A DNA stretch of 64,000 bases, taken from positions 62,001 through 126,000 of the forward strand of contig JAEPRB010000049.1 of NCBI GenBank assembly GCA_016758965.1, written 5' to 3'. Source of the DNA: Circinella minor. Taxonomy: Eukaryota > Mucoromycota > Mucoromycetes > Mucorales > Lichtheimiaceae. The translations under genes and the position numbers were made by a program. How positions within the stretch are numbered: the first letter of the stretch is position 1; every line of letters begins with the position of its first letter. The notes under the pieces are model-generated. The model searched no databases. It was not told where the DNA came from and was given only the letters and a program-made list of their open reading frames with translations. Below are positions 23,097 through 34,491 of this stretch, piece by piece.

Positions 23097-23098
<2 letters not shown>

Positions 23099-23130
<32 letters not shown>
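23099..23130. repeat. (TA)n microsatellite
   Basis: About 16 TA units directly after the splice donor of the gene remnant. Confidence 0.95.
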
Positions 23131-23133
<3 letters not shown>

Positions 23134-23169
23134 GTTATGCTCTGGTTCATCTAACTGAAATATGATATA

Positions 23170-23484
23170 ATGAGAATAGTGGAGAGTCCGCAAGTTTGGC
23201 GTCGAGTGCAAGAAAGAATAAAGGAAGAATCCCGCAGGGAACGAGGACTTCCGTATATACATATTTTACTTATTTTGCACGATCAAGATCGCCCTCATAT
23301 TCCCACCGATTATGACCGATTTGTATCCGCAGAAATCCCAAATTCAGTGACCCATCCTCAATTATATCAGACAGTGATTTCATGTATGATTCATGGTCCA
23401 TGTGGAGATGCAGGCCGAAATGCTCCTTGTATGAAAGATGGTCGTTATTCACAACACTATCCAAAGCCATTTAATGCTGAAACC
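23170..23484 (+). mobile_element. Helitron Rep-domain fragment
   Basis: The forward frame contains GLPYIHILLILHDQDRP, VSAEIPN, LYQTVISCMIHGPCGD and APCMKDGRYSQHYPKPFNAET. This series (R-G-L-P-x-x-H-I-L, V-S-A-E-I-P, M-I-H-G-P-C-G, P-C-M-x-D-G, Y/F-P-K-x-F) is the N-terminal part of Helitron replicase/helicase proteins. The HUH His pair would be the H-I-L/H region; the helicase part is absent. The fragment stays open into the next exon, so an unspliced transcript would fuse Rep to the host family protein. Confidence 0.8.
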
Positions 23485-24182
23485 CGTATAAGTAGAGAAG
23501 AGAAATTGGAGCGCAAAAAAATGGGCCGCAGATTGGATTTGATTTTAAGGAAGAAGAAGTTGGAATTGGGGGCTGGTGAAGCCGGAAGACGTACCAACGA
23601 TAATGATAGCAAGTTAATTAGAGAAAGAGACCTCAAGCTTCCGAAGGCATTGAAAGATATGATTATGTGTTTTAAGACCGAAGCGGGTGTTGATGACGTA
23701 CAGGGTTTGGAAGTAGTCGGTTTGCTACAGTATGGTAAGACATCAGTTTTTATTTTGTGAAAAAGTCGATTCGTTTAAGGGTTCGCATTATTGATTATCA
23801 TTTTTTTAGGACTGAAAATGAGCTCTATAATTATGGATATTCCAGTAAATTATGTACACAGAGTAACAAGAACCAAGAACGTAGTAGTCCCTAGTGATTG
23901 GAATAACTTACCCGATTTCAGAAAGGTTCTTTTTATGGCTTTATCAATCAAGGAAATTGTATCACGAACAGTGGAACTCTTACAAAGCAAGCTTGGTAAC
24001 GATAATGATGGTCTCAGCAAGGTGATGGAGCCACCTGAAGTCGATTCATATCAACTACCTCAGATATTCGATTCACAAGAATAGCTGAATTCATGTATTC
24101 TTTTTTACATGAACTACCCCCTTTATTATCATATACATATTAAGAATTTCATTTCATTTTTTTTATTTGAACTATTATTAAT

Positions 24183-24455
24183 ATGGCTGAGGATAATCGT
24201 ACGTTGAAAATTTTCGAGATAATGTACATTTTGTTGTCTGGGTTATTGAATATATGGAAAAACACCATGTTTTACTCGGCAGTTCTTCTCGAAATTTCCA
24301 TCAAGTTAGATTCTACATACTTTGCAAATGATTCTGAAATCTCGAATAGCGCAAGACTAGTAGGTGGCAGTACTGTGGTGAACTACCATAATAACACATA
24401 TATTCCATCCATTCATGAACAATCGGTCAAACATCATTCCGTAGAGGATAAATGA
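24183..24455 (+). CDS. Unknown 90-residue ORF in the mobile cluster
   Basis: ATG-started frame, 99 bases after the end of the multicopy-family remnant. It starts MAEDNRTLKIFEIMYILLSG and has KNTMFYSAVLLEISIKLDSTYF, an amphipathic/hydrophobic middle, and a His/Ser-rich end. I do not recognise it with confidence. Its place beside the family remnant suggests it is either a broken neighbour exon or another multicopy small protein. Confidence 0.3.
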   Translation: MAEDNRTLKIFEIMYILLSGLLNIWKNTMFYSAVLLEISIKLDSTYFANDSEISNSARLVGGSTVVNYHNNTYIPSIHEQSVKHHSVEDK

Positions 24456-24970
24456 TAAAGCCAATTAAACACTATTATTTTTTTTGATTCGTTCCTTATG
24501 ATCAATCCGGATAAGGTAGGAGCATCAAAGTAAGAAGTGATTACTAACAGCTGTCATAAACAGTTCCGGTGAATGATCTATAATTAATATTTATAACAGA
24601 ACAAATATAATAGGTCCTCTCATCCATTCGTATAAAACATAGTTTAGCCATGATCGGATAAAATAAGATAGTTACATAATTTAGAAAAGATATAAAAGAG
24701 TAGTTGTTTTATTTCAGGAATAAACAGATTCTCAACTATATTTACTTTAGTCCCATCTTTCTATTTTTTACTACTCGTATTTATCTCAAATACTTTAGCG
24801 GCTGTATATCTCTTTCGTTGGAGCATTAATCAAGATTTTACAATTGATTTTGTTGCTGAAGACGATATGGATAAGGTTCTACATACTGAAACTATCAATT
24901 GGTCCTAAAAAACATTGTTTTTAATAAAATAAAGTAGAAATGTAACGAGTTAACTGCCAAATTTATATTT
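24456..24970. other. Spacer with no clear gene
   Basis: AT-rich; may contain the decayed N-terminal (helix-turn-helix) part of the transposase gene, but no frame is legible. Confidence 0.4.
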
Positions 24971-25622
24971 AAGGATGTTGCTGAGGACATTATAAAAGAC
25001 TATAGATTTTTGAAAAAAATGTGCCTTCGTTGATGAAAGTGGGTTTTTAAGGAATATGGTGCGTCCAGTGGCATGGTCAAAAAAAGGGAAAGCTTCTGAA
25101 GTTGAAGTTTCCACTCAACAAGGAACAAATCTTAGCGTACTTGGATGTATGTCGTGGTATGGTCTTCTTGCTCTTTCACAGCAAGTGCCAAAACCAATAG
25201 GATCAAAAAAATGTAAGATAGTTAGTAAAGATAATGGTTTGCCTCATGGTACCTCATCAAGTCATTTTTTGCTTTTTTTTCAAGAAATATCATCCGTTTC
25301 AAAAAATCTTGGATTGGAAAGCATGTATATTGTCATGGACAACGCTACTATCCATAAGACATCTGAAGTTCTTCAAGCAATTTGTAACAATGGTCATATA
25401 TCTCCTTTTTTACCTCCCTATTCTCCGTTTTTGCATCCTATTGAAGAGTGCTGGGCTAAGATTAAAGCAAAAAGTAAGAAAAGGCCCTCTTCAAAAAAAA
25501 ATGAAATTCTCCCCACTCGTATCTAAGAGGCAGCTAAAACTGTTTCTGCTAAGGACTGTAAAGGCTATATTCGCCACTCTCAAAGACATTTTGCTCAGTG
25601 TTCTAATATGGAAAGAATATAA
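24971..25622 (+). pseudogene. Tc1/mariner (IS630-type) DDE transposase, broken
   Basis: The reading KDVAEDIIKDYRFLKK is followed, after a one-base disturbance in an A7 tract near 25012-25018 (in-frame TGA otherwise), by CAFVDESGF (first catalytic Asp). The long open part (25056-25526) then gives VLGCMSWYGL, YIVMDNATIHK (second Asp), and FLPPYSPFLHPIEECWAKIK (final Glu). A TAA interrupts RI|EAAKTVSAKDCKGYIRHSQ, and the frame then ends after NMERI. This is the usual layout of fungal Tc1-like transposases (Pfam DDE_3). The N-terminal helix-turn-helix region is not readable upstream. At least two breaks make it inactive. Confidence 0.85.
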
Positions 25623-25823
25623 CATACATACAAATAATAATATTTCTTTTCTAAAAAACGTCTTCTTTAAGTGGATCATAATCTACACTACTTTCCACAA
25701 AATTATAATGATGATCCAAAAATTATATTGGTGAATGGTGATCAAAGTATTATATTGATTTCCCGAAAATTATATTGCTGTACAGGCTCCCCCCAAAAAT
25801 TATATTTTTAAATGCAAAACACT
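25474..25823 (+). repeat. Right inverted arm: Tc1-type transposon 3' end
   Basis: Contains the transposase C-terminal codons and the end sequence; the reverse complement matches 18392-18768. Confidence 0.9.
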
Positions 25824-26073
25824 GAATCAATAAAAGCTGTCTCGATATGGTATATCCCGCGGGCAAAACATTTCTCACCACTCTTTTCAAAATGCGCTAA
25901 ACGCAGCATTTGAATATAAGAAAAGAAAGTGTGTGAAGTTTTTTAATTGTGAAAAAAAAAGATAGCTAGAAATAGGGATACCTTTGAATATAATCAACAA
26001 AGAACTTTCTATTATTATTATTACAAAATGGTTTGTAATATACATCGGAACGACACATATTTCTTTTATTTAT

Positions 26074-28581
26074 TTATTTATTTGATTGAACATCCCAATG
26101 AAGTAGTATGTTGTCTAGTTCAGTTTTGTAATCAAATTTATCCTTATCCATCGTAAATGTATATTTTGATGCTTTAGATACCCAATATCCAAGGTGTAAT
26201 GTCTGTTATAATACATCGAAAAAAAAATAATTAGCTCTTTAAACTCATGATAATCCATTTATTTTAATCCATCAATATTTTCCCTTACCTGAACAACCGA
26301 TTTTGAAAGTTGACTCTTTTGAATATCTTGGATAGCAACTTTCATTAATCGATTATCACTCGTAGGCCATTCTTTCTATATATATGAGGGGAATTATGGT
26401 CAATTTGAGTTCATTTGTAGTATACATCCCTACCCCTAACATTCCTTAGACCACACTTCCTGTTTTCCTTTAGCAGTAGTATCAACAATATTTACCGTAT
26501 TTTCATGTTTACTAAGAATTGTCTGTAGCCGGTATTTTATGGTAATAGCTCTTTTGAAGTTTGGATCTTGGGTCACTTCATGTATCGAACTATTATTATT
26601 AGTATCATTATCATCATTATTTTTGGCTAGTTCAACTTCTTCTTCATCATCGTCAGTTTTCATTGGTGTTGTCGAATTTATTTCTAGTTTAGGATCTGTC
26701 GAATTTTCATGTATGGCTGTGATTGGCTCAATTGGTTCCACCGTGTCGTTGTTAATTTGGATATCGTCAAATTGCATGATATTAGATTCTCCCACTGATA
26801 GTGAAATTTCTGGGAGTTGACAATCCATAGTACATGTCGTTAATGCAGATTCATATTCAGGTGATCCGGGTACAATTGCTACATCAGGTAGTGATTGAAT
26901 TTCTTGCTGTTGTTGGGTATCCTGAATTTCCATCAATGGTTCGCTATCATTGGTATGATGTCTCTAATAAGAAAAAATAAATTAATCGATGATGTAATCT
27001 CCCAAAAGTACGAAACAAACTAAAAAATTATGCATGTAGTTTTGTTTCTAATTTTATCCATATTTATGTATTTTTTTTTTTACCTTTCTTTTCGCTTGAG
27101 GCTTTTGAGTGTCATTCTGTTCATCAATTTCACGCTTAATGCCACTAGTACTACAACGCCTTCCATCTGTCTTTTGCTGTTGTGTTGGTATATTTTCTGA
27201 TTTTTGTACGTGATTTTGACGTTCATTTTGTGGCTGTTCCTGAAGTGGTTGCGTTTCATTTATTTCTAGTAATTTTTCATTTTCATTTTCTTCATTGGTG
27301 TCTCCAGAAACTGAAATTAAATCTGGTTGAACTTGTTCATCACGCTGTTGATTTGTCTTTTCTGTTTTTGCTTCTAAATGTTGTTGTTGTTCCTGGGGTG
27401 GTTGCGTGTCATTTATTTCTAGTGATTTTTCTTCTTCATTTTCTCCATTCGTGTCGCTTGATACTGAAACTACGTCCGGTTGAACTTGTTCATCAAGCTG
27501 TTGGTTTGTCTGTTCCGTTTCTACATTTAACTGTTGTTGTTGTTCTTGTTCCTGGAGTGGTCGTGTTTCATTTATTTCTAGTGATTTTTCTTTTGGATTT
27601 TCTCCATTCGTGTCGCCAGAAGCTGAAACTAAATCCGGTTGAACTTGTTGTTCATCACGCTGTTGATTTGCCTCTTCCGTTTCTACTTTTGACTGCTGTT
27701 GTTCTTGTTCCTGAACTTGACTGGCGTCTGAAAGTATCGACATGGATGCTTCCGTTGCTGTTTGTTCCATTTGAAGTTTTGGCGACTGTAGCTTAGGATG
27801 AATACGTTTTTTCCGTGAGTTCTTAAGTTGGCGTTGTTTCTTGTTCGTCCCTTCTGACTCTGGTCGCGATTCCAATATTATTTCTCTTTTATGAGCATCT
27901 TTAGGAGCTGCCAGAGTTTTTTTCTCGTATTCTTCTCGTAATTCTTCCTTTTGTGTCAATTCTACTTCGTTTGATTCATATTCTTCTTTTCCCATTTTTC
28001 CAGCTTCGTAAGCAAACTCTCTTTCAATGTTAGCTCTTCGATCAGATAAAAATTGTTCTGGATAAAGTGCTTGACGAATAGCTGCACGATGATCTATTCT
28101 CTCAATAAGATTTTGTTCAAGTTGAAACTTCCATTTTTCTGAGTTAAAAACTCGAAACTGGTTGATGTCTTCGTATCCACTAAAAAGGGGGTTATCGGGA
28201 AATCATAGGTTAAAGACTTGAAAATAATAATAATAATAGTCGCGTGAAAGCTCATGTATACGTGGTATATGCGTAATTCCTTACTATTCGAATGTATGGA
28301 AGTAATGAAAGTAATATCCTTCAATGTTTCGCTTTTGGTTTTTTAGTGAGTCTTTGGTATTTTGAGTTACTTGTGCATTGTCCAAGATCTGTAAGATGTC
28401 CAAAATAAATCGTCATTTAAAATCGATGTAAAAGCGAGACTCTTTTTTTATTAGTTACCATAACAGGCCACCATGGAAAGCCCTTGACTTTTACAATATA
28501 TGTTTCGTCCGGTATCAATGATTCTGGTCGCTTTTCTTTACCCGGTATGAATCGAGTTAGGTTCCTTGTTGTTGGAGACAT
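26074..28581 (-). CDS. PWWP-domain chromatin protein with C-terminal TFIIS-N/LEDGF-like region
   Basis: Six reverse-strand exons: 28581-28459, 28388-28285, 28179-27084, 26963-26457, 26375-26289, 26202-26074; 681 residues. It starts MSPTTRNLTRF; YIVKVKGFPWWPVM (residues 28-41) is the PWWP signature, continued by FHYFHTFEYGYEDINQF in exons 2-3. PWWP domains bind DNA and methylated histone H3 tails. The middle is charged and has about three repeats of a 51-54-residue unit (TNQQ.DEQVQPD.VSVS.DTN and LEINET.PLQEQ). The end (IKYRLQTILSKHE..SKSVVQTLHLGYWVSKASKYT) resembles the helical TFIIS N-terminal/LEDGF integrase-binding type of domain. Exon 4 as drawn uses a GTGTGG donor; without it the frame stops at 26436 and the last domain would be lost. 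The gene lies 250 bases from the mobile cluster. Confidence 0.75.
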
Positions 28582-29489
28582 TGTTAAAGCAGAAAAAAAA
28601 AAAAAGGTGAAGATTTTCGTTCTTTATAAAAATTAAATAAACAATGAAACTCAAAATCCAATTTACTATTTTCATGTGTTTATACTTTAAATCTTCTAAT
28701 AACGGAAATTTGAATATATGATTCTATAAAAATAGACTCATTGTAATAATAATATTCCTTATTATCTAGTATTTTTAACAAATTAGTGAGCACATTAACT
28801 AGCAAATGTTATTTATCCTCATAACAAGCAAGTTATTTGATACCGTGCTTAAATTTTGTCATTGGATAATGAATGTGAGCCTAGCTAAAATTACTTTACT
28901 ATATGTTATAATAATTATTTAATTATCATAGATGGTAATTAGTACACTTGTCTATGCGATAGTTATTATCATGTAGTATTTTAATTTATTGCTTTTATCG
29001 TATCGATAAATATATGAATTATCTTTTATAAAAGGGACTGATAATTGAAAGCATGGTTTTAATAGATGTATTTTATTCTTAACAACATTATATATCCATT
29101 AATTCTAGATGGAATGAAAGTATTTTGAGCACTAAAATATATAAAAAAAAAAACTTAATTTTTATTATCTACAGACAGTGCATAATGGTTGACAAACACT
29201 ATATAAGTAACTCAAACAAAAAAGTTCATATACCATGGAGCAGATCAAGTAAAATTATCACAATTTTGTAAATGCATTAACCTACCAACAGCGAAACCAA
29301 AAATGGAAATTATCAAGCGGGAGTTGTCCAATTTCGTAAGTGACGTAAGCTATAGAGAGCGAAAGAGAGAGAGAGAGAGAGCAGAGAGAGAGAGAGACGC
29401 GTTAAAGTTCTTATACCTTTTTAATCCCGTCTTTCCTAAAAAGCTGCTTTAACACGTAACTCATCTTTATATAACATAATACAAACATA
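28582..29489. promoter_or_regulatory. Divergent intergenic region PWWP gene / RPN5
   Basis: AT-rich; a (GA)n tract at 29364-29398 sits about 90 bases before the RPN5 start and may be part of its promoter. Nothing else recognised. Confidence 0.4.
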
Positions 29490-31685
29490 ATGTCTGACGG
29501 AAAACTCGAAAAAATGGAAAAGGACTACAGTCCTCAAGTGGATGCTCTCTTACCAGAAACTGATGCTCTTCTCAAGGTACAACCACACAATCCATACTCT
29601 CTTTTTCTTAATCTTTTTTTTTTTTTTTTGTGCGATCAACGAGTCAGATTATAGACTTCTATTCTTCTAAAGATTGAAATTAATTGAAATGTATTTTATT
29701 ATTCTATTCTTATAGCAAGGAAAATTACAAGAGGCTCTTGATAAATTGATGGTGTTGGAAAAGCAAGCTCGAAATGTAATTATAATAGATATATAAGAGA
29801 AAGAGAAGATTTGTATTATATATAAACTGATTGTGAATTCACTTTGCTCTTTTTAGGCTGCCGATCCCGATTCCACTTCTCGTATTCTTGTTCAAGTCGT
29901 CAAACTTTGCCGTGAATCTCAAGATTGGAAGTTACTCAATGAAGAGATTGTTCTTTTATCAAAAAAGCATGGTCAATTGAAAGTCGTAAGTTTTTAAATT
30001 ATTAGTTTTTAATAGTAAAGTACACTATCATGTTATTTGTTCTTATATATGGTATATACCACTAGGCAACTACAAAAATGATTCAAGAAGCATTCTCATA
30101 TCTTGATAACACACCTAATATGGAAGTTAAACTTGAATTGATTGATACATTGCGAACAGTAACTGAGGGCAAGGTAAATAACCTATAAAAATTACTTTTT
30201 TTAGTTTGAAAGAAAAAGTATCTTTGAAGTATTTGAATAGTGGAAGAAGAATATCGATTTGAAATAACTCTTTGTTGGTGTTATTGTTTAAATTAGATTT
30301 ACGTTGAAGTAGAACGTGCTCGTGTTACTCGTTTATTAGCACAAATTCGTGAAGAAGAGGGTAAAATCAATGAAGCTGCAGATATTCTTCAAGAACTTCA
30401 GGTATCAAAAAACAATACGATTCAATTTATGAAAGGGAACGATGATAGAAGAAGAAAGAGGGGTGGATTTAACATTTTTTGATATATTATGGATTATTTT
30501 AGGTAGAAACTTTTGGATCAATGGACAAGCGAGAAAAGACAGATTTTATTCTTGAACAAATGCGATTGTGCTTAGCTAAGCATGATTATGTACGAACACA
30601 AATTATCTCGAAAAAGATCAATACTCGATTCTTCCAAGAAAAAGAAAATGAAGTAAGTTATCATTATCATGAAATAGAAAGAGCAGGTGTATTTTTTTAA
30701 TGATAATAATAACAATGTTATTATCCATACTAGGACTTGAAACTTCGTTTTTATGATTTGATGATCAAACATGCTCTTCATGAAGAACAATATTTGAACG
30801 TCCACAAATTTTATAAACAAATCTATGATTCTGAATCTATTCAACAAGAAGAAACAAAGTGGAAGGAGGTAATATATATAATAATAATAGATTATGTACA
30901 AAGAAAAATAGGGGAATCAAGGTTCGACAATAGGACTAAATTGAAAATATCTAGGCTCTTCAAAATGCTGTTCTTTTCATTGTATTATCACCTTATGACA
31001 ATGAACAATCCGATTTGTTGCACCGAATTTATGAAGATCCTAAACTCGCCGAAATTCCTCTTTACAAGTAAGTTTTTTAATTTGTATTTCACAACCCCCA
31101 AATGTATTATACAAAATATATACTAAAAGGTATTTTAACTATATATAGTGAATTGACAAAGTGCTTTGTAACGACTGAATTGATGCGTTGGCCCAAGATC
31201 GAAGAAGGATATGGTCAAGAATTGCAACAAACTTCTGTATTTTCCAAGACAAGTGAAGGAGAAAAGCGATGGAAGGAACTTCATAATCGGGTGATTGAAC
31301 ACAATATTCGTGTCGTTGCCAAGTATTATACTCGCGTGACAACAAAAAGATTGATGCAATTACTTGATTTGAATGAACGAGATACTGAAGAATTTTTGTC
31401 CAAATTGGTTGTTTCCAAGACAATTTATGCACGTGTGGATCGACCTGCGGGTATTGTATCATTCCAAGTCAAGAAGGATGCAAATCAAGTATTGAATGAT
31501 TGGTCAAGTGATATCAATTCCTTGTTGAACTTGGTTGAAAAGACATGTCATTTGATTTCTAAAGAGGTAATTCTTGTTTTTTTTTCTATATGATGATATA
31601 AATTTTTGAAATGGATTTGTTTTAATTGGTTTTATTATTATAAATTTTATAGGAAATGGTTCATAGCATAGCTAAAGTCATGTAG
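29490..31685 (+). CDS. RPN5: 26S proteasome lid subunit Rpn5 (PSMD12)
   Basis: Ten exons: 29490-29576, 29716-29775, 29857-29985, 30066-30173, 30297-30401, 30503-30652, 30734-30868, 30955-31067, 31149-31566, 31653-31685; 445 residues, the same length as yeast Rpn5. It starts [20 protein letters not shown]. Landmarks: [57 protein letters not shown], and the PCI region with [36 protein letters not shown] and RPAGIVSF. It is an all-helical PCI scaffold of the proteasome lid, needed for assembly and for holding Rpn11. It forms a head-to-tail pair with the aspartyl-tRNA synthetase gene 340 bases downstream. Confidence 0.95.
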
Positions 31686-32022
31686 TTAGTTTATTTTAAT
31701 TTTCTGTCTCACTCGCACACATATACAACACATAACATAACACACAACACACACTATATATAACAACACATCATATATTTACTCTCTCTTCCTTCCTCTC
31801 CTGAAAACCCAAATTCCATATACAGAAAAGAATATAAAAAAAATGGTATGCACACAATAAATTTATCATGATGTCTCTTTTTGACTCAGTTCATTGTGAC
31901 TGATAAAAATGCTATTTCGCTAATTTCCGCCGGAACGCGTTATAAAAATTCGAAATTTTTCGGGAAAGCATATAAAAGCACTTCTTTATTCGTTTCCCTT
32001 GACAGCGATATAAAAAACAACA
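31686..32022. promoter_or_regulatory. RPN5 3' flank and promoter of the AspRS gene
   Basis: 337 bases with (CA)-rich and pyrimidine tracts, then GCGTTATAAAAATT (31937-31950) and CATATAAAAGCAC (31969-31981), TATA-like boxes upstream of the ATG at 32023. Confidence 0.4.
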
Positions 32023-34192
32023 ATGTCTGAGCCTGTAAAAGAAGAAAAAGTTGACGAAATCATTCAAAAAACCGAAGAAATTGTTCTTGGGTAAATCTTT
32101 TTTTTTTTTTGTCCGTGTGTTTAATCTTATAAGAAACCTTTCTTTTTTTTGTGCTATTCAAAAACTCAACTCGCTTGTGCAATCTTTCATAATAATAATA
32201 ACAAATAATAATAGTGAGGATGGTAAGCCTTTGTCCAAGAAAGCTTTGAAGAAGCTCGAGAAGGAACGTGAAAAGGCTGCACGTAAGGCTGCTACTGCTG
32301 CCAAACTTGCTGAAGAAAAAGCTGCTCGTGATGCCTCCAACGTGGTAATTGTCGAAACACATATTTTTTTGTTGATTTATTATGAAGAGGGGGGCCAAAA
32401 AAAAAAGAGAATGCAAAGTGGTTATATTATTATTATTAATAATACGTTGTATATCCACTTTATGGTCTATGTTGGTTTATAATAGGACTTTTCCACTGAA
32501 CGTTATGGTAAACTTCCCATGAATCAATCCCAAACACGAACAGGTAACAACAAAAAATAAATAAAAGAAAACTGATATATTAGCGTGTGTATGATGCTTT
32601 TTCAGATCAGAAAAGCAATGAATAATAATGGGTAGAAAAACTGACAGAAAAAAAAAACATTTTCACTCATTTATTAGACACTGTCTATGAAAAAATTGAC
32701 AACATCAACGGTGGTCGCCAAGGTGAAGATGTCGTGATCAGTGCACGTGTTCATACATCCCGTGCCACTGGTAACAAGATGTGTTTCTTTGTTTTCCGCC
32801 AAGGTGTTTCTACCATCCAAGGTATCATTACTGCTGATGAAAATACCATCAGTAAGCCTATGGTCAAGTTCTGTGTTGGTATTCCGGCCGAATCCATTGT
32901 CGTTGTTGAAGGCAAGATCACCAAGCCTGTTGATGAAGTTAAGAGCTGTACCATCTCGGATGCCGAATTAGCCATTTCCAAGATTCATATCGTGTCTGAA
33001 GTTCAAGGCCGTCTTCCTTTCTCCTTGGAAGATGCCTCTCGTCCAGAAACCGAATATGAAAATGAAGATGCTCAATTGGTTCGTGTCAACTTGGATACTC
33101 GTTTGAACAACCGTATCCTTGATTTGCGTACTACTACCAACAACGCTATCTTCCGTTTACAATCGGCCGTTTGTCTTTTGTTCCGTGAATATTTGATTGA
33201 AAAGAACTTTATGGAAATCCATACTCCCAAGATGATTAGTACTGCTTCGGAAGGTGGTTCAAATGTTTTCAAGATCAACTATTTCAAGAACAGTGCTTAT
33301 TTGGCTCAAAGTCCCCAATTATACAAGCAAATGTGTATTGCTGCCGATTTCGAACGTGTGTTCGAGATTGCTCCTGTTTTCCGTGCTGAGGATTCGAATA
33401 CTCATCGCCATATGACTGAATTTGTGGGTTTGGATATGGAAATGGCTTTCAAGGAACATTATCATGAAGTCGTTGATGTTTTGGATGAAATGTTTGTTTA
33501 TATCTTTTCAAACCTTCAAAAGCGTTATCGTACTGAAATCGAAGCTGTCAAGAAGCAATATCCTCATGAAGATTTTGAATTCTTGCCAAAGACTTTGCGT
33601 TTGAAATATGCTGAAGGTATTCAAATGCTTCGTGATGCTGGTGTTGAACTTGGTGACTATGATGATTTGAGGTAACTTTAATTTATCAATTTGAAATTAA
33701 AGGGATGGGGAGAAAAAAAAAACGTATGATGACGATTCGATGATAACTGACCCATAATCCATCAATAATGATAATAAATTTTATAATGATAGCACCACCA
33801 ACGAAAAATTGTTGGGTAAGTTAGTCAAGGAAAAGTATCATACTGACTTCTATATCTTGGACAAATTCCCTCTTGCCGTCCGTCCCTTCTACACCATGCC
33901 TGATCCCGAAAATCCCAAATACTCCAACTCATATGATATTTTCATGCGTGGTGAAGAAGTTCTTTCTGGTGCCCAACGTATCCATGATGCCGACTTTTTG
34001 ATCGAACGTGCTAAGGCTCATGAAATTGATATTGCAAGCATTCAACCTTATGTTGATGCCTTCAAGATTGGTGCTCCTCCACATGCTGGTGGTGGTGTTG
34101 GTCTTGAACGTGTTGTCATGTTGTTCCTTCAGTTGGGTAACATTCGTCGTACTAGTTTGTTCCCTCGTGACCCCAAGCGTCTCGAACCATAA
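32023..34192 (+). CDS. DPS1: Cytosolic aspartyl-tRNA synthetase
   Basis: Five exons: 32023-32090, 32215-32344, 32486-32543, 32678-33671, 33793-34192; 549 residues. A Lys/Ala-rich N-terminal helix ([21 protein letters not shown]), as in eukaryotic AspRS tRNA-binding extensions, is followed by the OB-fold anticodon-binding domain ([24 protein letters not shown]). Class II motif 1 is around [18 protein letters not shown], motif 2 [17 protein letters not shown], and motif 3 [19 protein letters not shown]-type residues appear as [10 protein letters not shown]. It charges tRNA-Asp with aspartate. Codon use here (many C-ending codons) is better than in the neighbours, as expected for a highly expressed gene. 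Confidence 0.95.
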
Positions 34193-34333
34193 GCAACATA
34201 ACAACTAGAGCAACCACAACAACAAATCAATTAAAAAAAACAATTATACATACACAATTCTCTCCCTCTCTCTCTTTTTTTCTCATTTGCTAATTGATAA
34301 TCATATTTTGCAAAACTCTCTCACACACAAAAT

Positions 34334-34354
34334 ACACACACACACACACACACA
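34334..34354. repeat. (CA)n microsatellite
   Basis: About ten CA units in the short spacer between two converging genes; the rest of the 34193-34491 spacer is AT- and pyrimidine-rich without a gene. Confidence 0.9.
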
Positions 34355-34491
34355 GATTTGCTAATATACTCAATTGTATCAATTAATGAATACAACAATA
34401 AAAATAAATAAAAATGCATTATATAGTTATAATAAAAACAAAATATCAAAACAAAATGAGTAAAAAAATGTACAATGAAATTAAAATCAGT

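Larger units (their letters stand above)
22978..24084 (+). pseudogene. 5'-truncated member of a multicopy Mucoromycota gene family
   Basis: Exon pieces 22978-23092, 23496-23734 and 23810-24084 join in frame. The first reads ETWLLAHVWTMVDHVFDNLP and ends CG before GTAAGT; the acceptor AGTAG at 23491-23495 restores CG|A and gives REEKLERKKMGRRLDLILR, KLELGAGEAGR, KLPKALKDM and, across the next intron, LLQYGLKMSSIIMD..YVHRVTRT. I recall this order of motifs (E-R-K-K-M-G-R-R, L-P-K-x-L-K-D-M, a G-L strand before a V-x-R-x-T/S block) from large families of unnamed Mucorales proteins often found near transposons. No function is known to me. The 5' part is missing: a TAG lies just upstream and the tandem repeat boundary is 15 bases away. 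The 402-base intron contains a Helitron fragment. Confidence 0.55.
18392..25823. mobile_element. Composite mobile-element cluster bounded by inverted Tc1-type ends
   Basis: The outer 350-377 bases of this 7.4-kb segment are inverted copies of each other (18392-18768 and 25474-25823). Both start from the outside with AGTGTT(C/T)TGC(G/A)TTT and continue AAAAATATAATTTTTGGGGGG. Each arm contains the last codons of the same DDE transposase reading outwards-to-inwards in opposite directions. Between them lie a duplicated 1.8-kb block, a spliced gene remnant with a Helitron piece, and the remaining transposase body on the right. No clear TA duplication flanks the whole. It may be a composite transposon or two independent insertions. 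Confidence 0.6.
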
